Source of the DNA: Acinetobacter seifertii
GTDB taxonomy: Bacteria > Pseudomonadota > Gammaproteobacteria > Pseudomonadales > Moraxellaceae
DNA length: 64,000 bases
Assembly (NCBI RefSeq): GCF_000368065.1
Contig: NZ_KB851200.1
Span: forward strand, 124,001-188,000
Direction of reading: 5' to 3'
Of this stretch, positions 57,327 through 64,000 are shown in pieces. The position numbers and the translations under genes are program-made. The notes below the pieces were generated by a model. The model worked only from the letters and a program-made list of their open reading frames with translations. It was not told the DNA's origin and ran no database searches. Positions within the stretch are counted from its first letter, which is position 1, and the number at the start of each line of letters is the position of its first letter.

Positions 57327-57636
57327 GTTGAACTTTATCCTCACCCAACACCATCAGCATTTCTAAATCTTCAACCATCTGTGGCGATAATTTAGGATTT
57401 ACAATAACTTGATTTTGTGGCTTTTCGATCAACTCCGCTGAATTTGGTAAAATGACAAAACCAGTAATTGCTGCGGCAAGTGCGAAACCCGTCATTTTCC
57501 AGATACTATAGTAAGATGCTGGCTTCTGTTGGATATGGTCAAGCACATGATTCATTACCACTGTTTTATTTTTATGGTGATCAGCCAAACTATCGAGTTT
57601 AGACGTCACCTTTTTAGTGAAATCATCATGATTCAT
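57316..57636 (-). CDS. Small single-pass membrane protein, candidate anti-sigma partner
   Basis: A 106-residue protein: a charged cytoplasmic N-terminus (about 45 residues), one transmembrane helix (WKMTGFALAAAITGFVILP), and a short periplasmic end (SPQMVEDLEMLMVLGEDK). It resembles DUF3619-type proteins encoded between a sigma factor and DUF3106. It overlaps the sigma factor gene by 11 bp. Size and topology fit a minimal membrane anti-sigma factor, but no zinc-binding anti-sigma motif is present, so this is inferred from context. Confidence 0.7.
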   Translation of the reverse strand: MNHDDFTKKVTSKLDSLADHHKNKTVVMNHVLDHIQQKPASYYSIWKMTGFALAAAITGFVILPNSAELIEKPQNQVIVNPKLSPQMVEDLEMLMVLGEDKVQHGS

Positions 57637-58261
57637 TAGAACCTCCCATGGGATTTAAATGTGCTAAGTACTCTCTAAGTCCCTGAATTGCTCGATGATA
57701 ATGGGTTTTGACACTACCTTCAGTACAGTTCATGATTTGTGCTGTAGTATGAGTGTCAAACCCTTCCCAAGCACGTAACATGAAAGCCTGCTGTTGACGA
57801 ACAGGTAGTTTTGCAATCGCTTCTCGTATCTCTTCTATCGTCACTGCTTGATCTAGAAAATCTGCTGGATTGATTGCTTTTTCATCGACAACATCAATGA
57901 TTTCTTCATCATCATTGTCTAGACTAACTTTTTTAAAGAATGAAAATGGATTTGCCCGACGTGCTTCTTTACGACGCCAATCCTGAAGCTTGTTATTTAG
58001 AATAGTATAAAACAGCGGATACCATTCTTCAGTACTTCGATCGGCGTAAGACTTGTGTAAAGCAATAAATGCTTCTTGAACCAAGTCCATCGCAATGCCT
58101 TGTTGACTTTGGGTAGCACTCTCCATCATCACCAAAGCACGACCCGTAACATCTTGCATAAAAACCTTTAGGCGTTGCTCAGCCGTGCTGGCATGAACAC
58201 TAGATGCTTCCGATCGAGACTTTTTCGGTGCTAAATCCATGGAGATGGAAAATCCTGTCAT
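57626..58261 (-). CDS. ECF-type sigma-70 family RNA polymerase sigma factor
   Basis: An RNA polymerase sigma factor of 211 residues from ATG 58261 (204 from ATG 58240). Region 2 is AMDLVQEAFIALHKSYADRSTEEWYPLFYTILNNKLQDWRRKE, followed by a linker with DNDDEEIIDVVDE, and region 4 is IAKLPVRQQQAFMLRAWEGFDTHTTAQIMNCTEGSVKTHYHRAIQGLREYL. There is no region 1.1 or 3, so it belongs to the ECF group. It heads a three-gene operon with overlapping genes. Target genes and signal are unknown. Confidence 0.88.
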   Translation of the reverse strand: MTGFSISMDLAPKKSRSEASSVHASTAEQRLKVFMQDVTGRALVMMESATQSQQGIAMDLVQEAFIALHKSYADRSTEEWYPLFYTILNNKLQDWRRKEARRANPFSFFKKVSLDNDDEEIIDVVDEKAINPADFLDQAVTIEEIREAIAKLPVRQQQAFMLRAWEGFDTHTTAQIMNCTEGSVKTHYHRAIQGLREYLAHLNPMGGSNES

Positions 58262-58298
58262 TGGACGTACCCACCTTATCTTCAATATATCTCTTATA

Positions 58299-58326
58299 TA
58301 ACGTTGAAAAGAGGTGGGAGGTTGAC
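58299..58326 (-). promoter_or_regulatory. Candidate ECF-type promoter of the sigma factor operon
   Basis: On the minus strand GTCAACC (58326-58320) and CGTTA (58303-58299) place AAC and CGT cores 17 bp apart, the usual layout of ECF-sigma promoters. This would allow autoregulation. Short motifs, so modest confidence. Confidence 0.35.
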
Positions 58327-58399
58327 AACAATCGGCTATTTTTTAGTAGTGTAAATGATTTTTTTCACAAATATGAGCGATGTAAAATAAATTAACGTT

Positions 58400-59176
58400 T
58401 TATTGGCGTTGGCGAACCATTTCAAAAAAACAAATAGATCCTGCAATTGCTACATTTAATGACTCTTGACCACCGGGCTGCGGTATTGTCACCGACTGCG
58501 CATGCTCTAAAGCATAATCACTTACGCCTTGTCCTTCGTTGCCTAAAATCCAAACGCATGGCTTTGAAAGATCTTTTGAATAAAGACTGGTTGAGCGATG
58601 AGAACTTGTAACGAAAACAGGAATATCGAATTTAGGAAGAATATCGGTCAATTGAAAGTTTTCAAAGCAATGTAAGCTAAAATGAGCTCCCATACCTGCT
58701 CTTAAAACGCGAGGAGACCAGAGGGAGGCAGAGCCTTGGGTACAAATGATTTGTTTAATATTTGCTGCTGCTGCTGAACGTAATAATGTACCTACGTTGC
58801 CTGGGTCTTGTACATTTTCGAGAATTAGAGTGTCTAAACTATAATCAATCGTTGATGCTGTTTTAGGTAAATCAATAATAGCCAAACAAGGAAGAGTATT
58901 ACCTAAGGTACTTAAGTCTTTGTATAGAACTTCACTAATAATAAAAACATGACCCTGATGAAGTTCGATAATTTTCTTTAAATCGTCATGTTCCAATGCC
59001 TGTTCAGTGGTAAACAACGAAAAGAGCTTTTTCTGTTGTTGTAACCAAGCTAGGCAAAGGTGAGTACCTTCAAGAACTGTTTGCTGATGCTTTTTTCGGG
59101 CGCTATTGAGTTCAATTAAACCACGCAAATGTTTAATTTTTGCATTGTCTTTTGATTCTAAAAAAATAACCGCCAT
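58400..59176 (-). CDS. TrmH/SpoU-family RNA 2'-O-methyltransferase
   Basis: A 258-residue SPOUT methyltransferase using S-adenosylmethionine to methylate ribose in rRNA or tRNA. An N-terminal substrate-binding domain (KHQQTVLEGTHLCLAWL) is followed by the knot domain motifs: LENVQDPGNVGTLLRSAAAA (motif 1), WILGNEGQGVS (motif 2), IPQPGGQESLNVAIAGSICFFEM (motif 3). Target base is unknown; RlmB-like. Preceded by fbp and its terminator on the same strand. Confidence 0.9.
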   Translation of the reverse strand: MAVIFLESKDNAKIKHLRGLIELNSARKKHQQTVLEGTHLCLAWLQQQKKLFSLFTTEQALEHDDLKKIIELHQGHVFIISEVLYKDLSTLGNTLPCLAIIDLPKTASTIDYSLDTLILENVQDPGNVGTLLRSAAAANIKQIICTQGSASLWSPRVLRAGMGAHFSLHCFENFQLTDILPKFDIPVFVTSSHRSTSLYSKDLSKPCVWILGNEGQGVSDYALEHAQSVTIPQPGGQESLNVAIAGSICFFEMVRQRQ

Positions 59177-59191
59177 AAGGATATATCCAAA

Positions 59192-59219
59192 AGGGCGTCA
59201 TCATACTATATGACGCCCT
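59192..59219 (-). terminator. Terminator of fbp
   Basis: A 10-bp stem AGGGCGTCAT / ATGACGCCCT with an 8-nt loop; on the minus strand it is followed by TTTT. It lies between fbp and the methyltransferase gene. Confidence 0.75.
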
Positions 59220-59234
59220 CTATAATTTAAATTA

Positions 59235-60206
59235 TTAATGATAGCTTGTTACGCGTTCCACTTCATTTTTAGAACCAATAATTACAGGAACACGTTGGTG
59301 AAGCTCTGTAGGTTCAATATCTAAAATACGAACACGGCCAGTCGTTGATGAACCACCTGCTTGTTCAATAAGCATACTCATTGGGTTAGCTTCATACATT
59401 AAACGTAAACGACCTGCTTTTTTCGGGTCTTTTAAGTCATATGGATAAAGGAAAATACCACCACGGCATAAAATACGGTGAATATCGCCTACCATACATG
59501 CAACCCAACGCATATTGAAATCTTTTTCACGTACAGATGTTTTACCTGCAAGTAACTCTTCAATATATTGTTTTACTGGTTGTTCCCAATGACGCTGGTT
59601 AGATGCGTTAATTGCAAACTCTTGAGTATCTGCTGATACTTGAACATTCTCTGTAGTAAGTAAGAATGTTTGAGTTTCTGGGTCTAAAGTAAAGAACGCT
59701 ACACCGTTTCCAACGGTTAAAGCCATCATTGTTGATGGGCCATATAACACATAACCAGCAGCAACCTGTTGAGTTCCTGCTTGCATGAAATCTTGTGACT
59801 GTGTCACTGCATTTTTTGCAGGAAGAATCGAGAAGATTGTTCCTACGCACATGTTGATATCAATATTACTTGAGCCATCTAATGGGTCGAATAAAACTAA
59901 GTATTCGCCGTTTTCTTGCGCAGGTGTAAATTCATCAAGCTCTTCAGATGCAAGACCACCAACATGAGGGTGAACTTTTAAAGCATCAATTAAATAGTCA
60001 TTAGAAATCACATCAAGTTTTTTCTGTGTTTCACCTTGAACATTTTCATTACCAGCACTACCTAAAATTCCAGCCAAAGCACCTTTTTGTAGGGCTTGGT
60101 CAATGGTTTTACAAGTCGTAGCAATGGTGTCGATGACTTGGGCCAACTCAGGTGTTAGGTTCCCTTTTTGTTGTTGTAAAAATTGGGACAATGTGAGGTT
60201 GGACAT
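59235..60206 (-). CDS. fbp: Fructose-1,6-bisphosphatase, class 1
   Basis: A 323-residue Mg-dependent phosphatase of gluconeogenesis (fructose 1,6-bisphosphate to fructose 6-phosphate). The metal-site motif [32 protein letters not shown] and the C-terminal [37 protein letters not shown] are intact. ATG 60206 follows CAGGAGCG by 7-8 nt and gives a normal N-terminus ([10 protein letters not shown]); the ATG at 60260 would add 18 unrelated residues. Essential for gluconeogenic growth, typical of Acinetobacter metabolism. Confidence 0.96.
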   Translation of the reverse strand: MSNLTLSQFLQQQKGNLTPELAQVIDTIATTCKTIDQALQKGALAGILGSAGNENVQGETQKKLDVISNDYLIDALKVHPHVGGLASEELDEFTPAQENGEYLVLFDPLDGSSNIDINMCVGTIFSILPAKNAVTQSQDFMQAGTQQVAAGYVLYGPSTMMALTVGNGVAFFTLDPETQTFLLTTENVQVSADTQEFAINASNQRHWEQPVKQYIEELLAGKTSVREKDFNMRWVACMVGDIHRILCRGGIFLYPYDLKDPKKAGRLRLMYEANPMSMLIEQAGGSSTTGRVRILDIEPTELHQRVPVIIGSKNEVERVTSYH

Positions 60207-60388
60207 AAAAAAACGCTCCTGTGCGCAAGCATCAAAATGAGTCAAATAAATACGTGGCATATTCTAGATGAGAATGCCGGAAAATAAAAATTATCTTACT
60301 TTATTTGTGTTGCATTTATGCTTACAAGCCTCATTTTACATGGTATGTTGTTTGCATAGCAAAGGAATGTATATTTAGGAGAATCGAA

Positions 60389-60577
60389 ATGACAACTAAG
60401 AAGTTTGATGCGACCCCAACGGCAGGTGAACCAATCAATTTAGAAGAAATTTCGAAAGAAAGTGTTCAGGAAGCTTGGAAAGACTATGAAGCTAAACCTG
60501 AATATAAAGCTTTTAATAAGCATGATTTGATTGAGTCGATGCAACATTCAGAAGAAGAGGAAAATAAATCTTCTTAA
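60389..60577 (+). CDS. Small acidic protein of unknown function
   Basis: A 62-residue soluble protein, TKKFDATPTAGEPINLEEISKESVQEAWKDYEAK... ending in an acidic EEEEN run. ATG 60389 has a clear AGGAG 7 nt upstream, and a strong terminator follows, so it is a real monocistronic gene. No membrane segment or known motif; I do not recognise the family. The in-frame extension to 60305 has no ribosome-binding site. Confidence 0.8.
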   Translation: MTTKKFDATPTAGEPINLEEISKESVQEAWKDYEAKPEYKAFNKHDLIESMQHSEEEENKSS

Positions 60578-60590
60578 ATTAAGAAAGCAA

Positions 60591-60622
60591 AAATAAACGC
60601 CCATAGATGGGCGTTTATTTTT
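60591..60622. terminator. Bidirectional terminator between the small acidic protein and pal
   Basis: A 14-bp stem AAATAAACGCCCAT / ATGGGCGTTTATTT with a run of T on the plus side and A/T tracts on the other; convergent genes flank it. Confidence 0.88.
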
Positions 60623-60634
60623 TAAAGGGATATT

Positions 60635-61198
60635 TTATTTTAATAGAGGAGGAACTGCCTCATAGTTAATTTCAACACGGCGATTTTCTTTCCAAGCTGA
60701 TTCGTCATGACCTGGGTTAACAGGAGCTTCTTTACCATAACTTACAGCTTCAAGTTGCTGTGGATTTACACCATTTGTAATGAGGTAGCTTTGAACAGCT
60801 TTTGCACGACGCTCACCTAAAGCCATGTTGTATTCACGTGTACCACGTTCATCTGTATGACCTGTCAATGCAACTTTTGAGTTTGCATTTGCCATAAGAA
60901 ACTGAGCATGGGCTTGAAGTGTTTGATAATCTTCAGCAGATAAATCACTACTGTCGTAATCGAAGTGAACAACACGTTTAGCTAAAGCAGCTTTATTTGC
61001 TTCAGTTACACCTTTTGATGAAGCACCTGCCAAATTTTGGGCATTTAATGCAGCATCTTCACTTAAACCTGTCGTGTTTACGGTGCTTGGGTTTGTAGTA
61101 CCAGCATTTGCAGTCGTTGCTGGTTTACGGCTCGCACAACCTGTCATGACAAGCGCTACACTAAGTAGAGGAAAAGCCAAATATTTGATTGATTTCAT
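60635..61198 (-). CDS. pal: Peptidoglycan-associated lipoprotein Pal
   Basis: A 187-residue outer-membrane lipoprotein that binds peptidoglycan and TolB. The signal peptide ends in lipobox MTGC; a Ser/Thr/Asn-rich linker leads to the OmpA-like domain with [16 protein letters not shown] and [28 protein letters not shown] (diaminopimelate binding). ATG 61198 is chosen because GGAG lies 6 nt upstream; several in-frame ATGs just before it overlap that site. Downstream of tolB in the usual Tol-Pal order. Confidence 0.96.
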   Translation of the reverse strand: MKSIKYLAFPLLSVALVMTGCASRKPATTANAGTTNPSTVNTTGLSEDAALNAQNLAGASSKGVTEANKAALAKRVVHFDYDSSDLSAEDYQTLQAHAQFLMANANSKVALTGHTDERGTREYNMALGERRAKAVQSYLITNGVNPQQLEAVSYGKEAPVNPGHDESAWKENRRVEINYEAVPPLLK

Positions 61199-61225
61199 CA
61201 TCATCTCCATCAATGGAAGAAAAAG

Positions 61226-62506
61226 TTATTTAGGTGCCCAGGCTGGTTCACGTACCTCACCTTGTTCACTTGGTAAATTCATACGGAAACGACCATCAGT
61301 GGACATGACAGACAGTAAACCACGGTTCCCTTCACGAGTTGCGTAAACCACCATTTGTCCATTTGGTGAGAAACTTGGTGATTCATCTAAACTCGTAGGG
61401 GTAAGAATATTAACAATCCCTGTATTAATATCTTGGATAGCAACCTTATAGTTGCTACCACTTGGTCGATGCACCAGTGCAATTTTTTTACCATCTGCAC
61501 TTAGAGTGCCACGTGCATTAAATGACCCTTTAAATGTTAAACGTTTTACTGAGCCATCTCCAAAATCATAGCGATAAATTTGAGGAGAGCCTCCACGGTC
61601 AGATGTAAAAATAAAAGCTTTTCCATCTGGGGTGTAACGAGCTTCTGTATCAATTGCCGTGTCATTTGTCATACGTTTGATTTGGCGAGTTGATAAATCC
61701 ATTTGATAAATTTCAGGGTTACCATTCATTGACCCTGTAAATAGCATTGATTTACCATCTGGTGAAAAGCTCGGCGCACCATTCAAACCTTTAAAGCTGG
61801 TAAGTACTTCACGTGTTCCAGTAGAAAGATCTTGTAGGTAAATTGCTGGACGTTTAGTTTCAAAGGAAACATAAGCAATTTTTTTGGCATCAGGAGTCCA
61901 TGTCGGAGATAGAATCGGATCGCGTGAAGAGAGAACAGTTTTTGGTTGTTCACCATCTGTATCCGCAATTTGTAAAGTGTAACGTTCAGCAGGAGTAGCT
62001 GGATTACGTAATACATAAGCGATACGACCACTAAAGTCGCCTGCAATACCAGTCAAAGCTTGATAAATAGCATCACTAACCATATGTCCAGCTTGGCGGA
62101 TGCGCGAAGCAGGTACATTTAACAACTCATTTAGAAGATATTGCTGTTTTTGCACATCATAAAGTTGGTAATGGACTTCAAACCCATCAGCTGTTTGCTT
62201 AATTTGCCCTGTAACAACGTATGGAATACCTGCAGCTTGCCAATCAGATGCTTGAATCTGGTTAATTGCAGCATTTGCAGGTAAGTTTTTCGATGAACTT
62301 GTGAAACGTCCTGAACGGTTTAAGTCCGTTTCAACAATTGGATAAAGTCCATTGTCATTGTTAAACGGAACAATAGCGATTTTAGGCGCCTGATCAGGTG
62401 CTTTTGCAATTTCTAAATGTAGTTGAGCAAATGCAGCTGTTGGTGCAAGAGGACTTAATGCTGTAAGCAGCGTTAAGGCTAAAAGGTGTTTGCGGCTCGT
62501 TTTCAT
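61226..62506 (-). CDS. tolB: Tol-Pal system protein TolB
   Basis: A 426-residue periplasmic protein: signal peptide to AAFA, an N-terminal alpha/beta domain (LHLEIAKAPDQAPKIAIVPFNND), and a six-bladed beta-propeller with repeated blades such as DGKSMLFTGSMNGNPEIYQMDLSTRQIKRMTNDTAIDTEARYTPDGKAFIFTSDRGGSPQIYRYDF. It links TolA and Pal during outer-membrane constriction at division. It lies between tolA (90 bp) and pal (27 bp). Confidence 0.97.
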   Translation of the reverse strand: MKTSRKHLLALTLLTALSPLAPTAAFAQLHLEIAKAPDQAPKIAIVPFNNDNGLYPIVETDLNRSGRFTSSSKNLPANAAINQIQASDWQAAGIPYVVTGQIKQTADGFEVHYQLYDVQKQQYLLNELLNVPASRIRQAGHMVSDAIYQALTGIAGDFSGRIAYVLRNPATPAERYTLQIADTDGEQPKTVLSSRDPILSPTWTPDAKKIAYVSFETKRPAIYLQDLSTGTREVLTSFKGLNGAPSFSPDGKSMLFTGSMNGNPEIYQMDLSTRQIKRMTNDTAIDTEARYTPDGKAFIFTSDRGGSPQIYRYDFGDGSVKRLTFKGSFNARGTLSADGKKIALVHRPSGSNYKVAIQDINTGIVNILTPTSLDESPSFSPNGQMVVYATREGNRGLLSVMSTDGRFRMNLPSEQGEVREPAWAPK

Positions 62507-62596
62507 AGGTTTAAAGTCATTGAAGGCATTTTTGTGACTGTGGATTTTGTAACATAGTTACATGCCTTAAACTATTTAAAGCATGTAACAAGATAC

Positions 62597-64000
62597 TTAT
62601 TTTGCAGTAAATGTTGAACTGAATGATCTTGCTTCGCGTCGAGCATCAGGATCAGATGGCATAGGATACGGCGCAGCAGAACGAATCGCTGCTTCAACAC
62701 TAGCTTTAACATCTGGGTTGCTAGAGCTAACAATAACTGATAATACAGCTCCACTATCACTTAACGTTACACGCGCAGTAGCTTTTTGACCTGATGTTCC
62801 TGCTGGAATATCCCAAGCATTTCTAATTTTCTGCTCAAAATCACGCTTCGCTGAAGATGCAATTTTTTTGGCTTCACCCTTTTTCTGAGCGGCTTCTTCC
62901 TGTGCTTTTTTAGCAGATGCAGCTTTTGCTTCGGCCTCAGCTTCAGCTTTACGTCTTGCATCTTCAGCCGCTTTTTGCTGTTTCGCTTTTGCATCAGCAT
63001 CAGCCTTATGCTTGGCATCCTCAGCCGCTTTCTGCTTTTGAGCCTTTGCATCGGCTTCAGCTTTACGCTTGGCATCTTCGGCAGCTTTTTGGTGTTTAGC
63101 TTTTGCGTCAGCATCAGCTTTACGCTTGGCATCCTCAGCCGCTTTTTGCTTTTGAGCTTTTGCATCGGCTTCAGCTTTACGCTTGGCATCTTCAGCTGCT
63201 TTTTGGTGTTTAGCTTTTGCATCCGCCTCAGCTTTACGCTTAGCATCCTCAGCCGCTTTCTGCTTTTGGGCTTTTGCATCGGCTTCAGCTTTACGCTTGG
63301 CATCCTCAGCTACTTTCTGCTGTTTAACTTTCGCCTCTTCAGCCGCTTTGCGTTTAGCATCTTCGGTTGCTTTACGAGCTTCATGTTTCGCTTTTGCCTC
63401 AGCTTCAGCTTTACGTTTTGCTTCTTGCTGTGCCTGAAGTTTTGCATTTTCTGCTTCACGTTTCAGTTTTGCCTCGGCCTCAGCCTTTCGTTTAGCTGCT
63501 TCTTCAGCTTTGCGAGCCTCACTTTGTTCATGTTTGGTTTTTGCCTCAGCTTCAGCTTTACGCTTTTGTTCGGCTTCAACTTTTGCAGCTTTGGCCTCAG
63601 CTTGACGCTTAGCTTCAGCTTGCTGCTTTTGAGCTTCCTCTAAACGTTGTTGTTCCGCAGCTTGCTTCGCTTTAGCAGCTTCTTCGGCTTTACGTTTTTC
63701 CTCAGCTAATTTTGCTTGCTGTGCCTGCTCAGCTTTTTGCTTTTGGGCAACAAGATGTTGTGCTGTGGGCGGAGGAGGAGGTGATGGTACTGCTGGAAGA
63801 TTTTGAGGAAGATTTTCATCCACAATTGGGCTTAGAACTTCTTCTGCCTGATTTTCTGCTGTAGTTTGTTGCTCAACTTCTTTCGCTAAAGGCGGTGGTA
63901 AATCTTCTGGCTTAACTAAAATAGTAGTTAGCTTTTTGGGCTGTTCAGGTGGTTTACTCAAGCCTAAAAAAAGCAAGCCGACAATAGCAATTGCATGAAC
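62597..64000 (-). CDS. tolA: Tol-Pal system protein TolA, N-terminus outside window
   Basis: At least 467 residues are present; the frame is open to the window edge (VHAIAIVG precedes the TTG at 63976), so the gene continues beyond 64000. The visible start is the end of the transmembrane helix, where the His fits the TolA helix used for TolQ/TolR contact. Then comes a Pro-rich linker, a very long Lys/Ala/Glu coiled coil (about residues 75-350) and the C-terminal TolA domain (FEQKIRNAWDIPAGTSGQKATARVTL ... AIRSAAPYPMPSD). The coiled coil contains seven near-identical 19-residue units. Confidence 0.96.
   Translation of the reverse strand, partial: VHAIAIVGLLFLGLSKPPEQPKKLTTILVKPEDLPPPLAKEVEQQTTAENQAEEVLSPIVDENLPQNLPAVPSPPPPPTAQHLVAQKQKAEQAQQAKLAEEKRKAEEAAKAKQAAEQQRLEEAQKQQAEAKRQAEAKAAKVEAEQKRKAEAEAKTKHEQSEARKAEEAAKRKAEAEAKLKREAENAKLQAQQEAKRKAEAEAKAKHEARKATEDAKRKAAEEAKVKQQKVAEDAKRKAEADAKAQKQKAAEDAKRKAEADAKAKHQKAAEDAKRKAEADAKAQKQKAAEDAKRKADADAKAKHQKAAEDAKRKAEADAKAQKQKAAEDAKHKADADAKAKQQKAAEDARRKAEAEAEAKAASAKKAQEEAAQKKGEAKKIASSAKRDFEQKIRNAWDIPAGTSGQKATARVTLSDSGAVLSVIVSSSNPDVKASVEAAIRSAAPYPMPSDPDARREARSFSSTFTAK
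62915..63313 (-). repeat. Seven 57-bp tandem units in tolA
   Basis: Seven consecutive 19-codon units of the type AAEDAKRKAEADAKAQKQK. Ends alternate between AQKQK and AKHQK (or AKQQK), so the true period of most of the array is 114 bp (38 residues). The last unit (62915-62971) is the most divergent. It encodes part of the periplasm-spanning helix of TolA. Confidence 0.9.

Noticed and set aside
58204..58395. Plus-strand 63-codon frame in the sigma factor promoter region
   Set aside because: It overlaps the start of the sigma gene and has no ribosome-binding site.
62915..63313. Regular repeats that could suggest a CRISPR array
   Set aside because: Units are contiguous with no unique spacers and keep the tolA reading frame.
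62767..63643. Long frames on both strands opposite or within tolA
   Set aside because: They arise from the low-complexity Lys/Ala/Glu repeats of tolA; the tolA frame has the proper transmembrane end, coiled coil and C-terminal domain.
1..64000. Search for tRNA, rRNA, prophage, integron or toxin-antitoxin genes
   Set aside because: None recognised by reading both strands; a dedicated scan (for example a tRNA covariance search) was not possible here.

Overview
The window looks like chromosomal DNA from Acinetobacter, most likely the A. baumannii/calcoaceticus complex. The DNA is AT-rich. GyrA has its quinolone-determining residues at Ser81 and Glu85, which is the Acinetobacter numbering. The neighbourhoods (lptM-lysA-dapF-xerC, purM-purN next to hda, tolA-tolB-pal, tandem CSLREA/GlyGly-CTERM proteins, lpxM beside comEC) are those of a Moraxellaceae core genome. 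Species cannot be fixed without a database search. No tRNA, rRNA, CRISPR, prophage or plasmid module was seen; the only mobile DNA is one IS1-family element.

Layout. 1-8 kb: the 3' end of an RND efflux pump gene, a nitroreductase and a short-chain dehydrogenase facing a TetR regulator, glycerate kinase, and a YdeP-type molybdopterin oxidoreductase with its sulfurtransferase FdhD. 8-13 kb: a DUF1232 protein, pdxB-epmA (ATGA-coupled), a Tim44-domain protein and radA. 13-21.5 kb: two amino-acid transporters (AGCS family and CycA-like), lptM-lysA-dapF, an alpha/beta hydrolase, a LysE-type exporter and xerC. 22-27 kb: etfB-etfA and gyrA.

26.8-31.5 kb (minus strand) is the most interesting region. 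It holds a four-gene operon: a YdjC/NaxD-like deacetylase, an ArnC/FlmF-like polyprenyl-phosphate glycosyltransferase, a GtrA-like protein and an ArnT-like GT83 glycosyltransferase. This resembles an aminosugar (galactosamine-type) lipid A modification pathway. The last gene is split by a complete 788-bp IS1-family element with perfect 25-bp inverted repeats and an 8-bp target duplication; removing the element plus one copy of the duplication restores the reading frame exactly. Three HTTAAD half-sites spaced 5 bp apart (PmrA-box-like) lie upstream of the operon.

31.7-36.6 kb: a TolC/HlyD/two-ABC-2-permease export operon with no ATPase gene in or next to it. 36.9-45.5 kb: serC, two unrecognised genes (one a 48-residue membrane peptide), a YaiI-family protein, a DMT transporter, the lipoprotein-release genes (one LolC/E-type permease plus lolD) and comEC. 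45.5-52.3 kb: the late lipid A acyltransferase LpxM, an S49 peptidase, a hydrolase, purM-purN, an AI-2E family membrane protein and hda. 52.5-56.9 kb: two tandem exported CSLREA proteins with GlyGly-CTERM tails, likely rhombosortase substrates. 56.9-58.3 kb: an ECF-type sigma factor with a membrane-anchored partner and a DUF3106 protein. 58.4-64 kb: an SpoU-type RNA methyltransferase, fbp, a 62-residue acidic protein, and pal, tolB and the incomplete tolA, whose coiled-coil domain contains seven 57-bp tandem units.

The window is mostly core metabolism and envelope biology. Several envelope systems lie close together: the RND pump, lipid A modification and acylation, lipoprotein release, Tol-Pal, LptM, and the rhombosortase targets.
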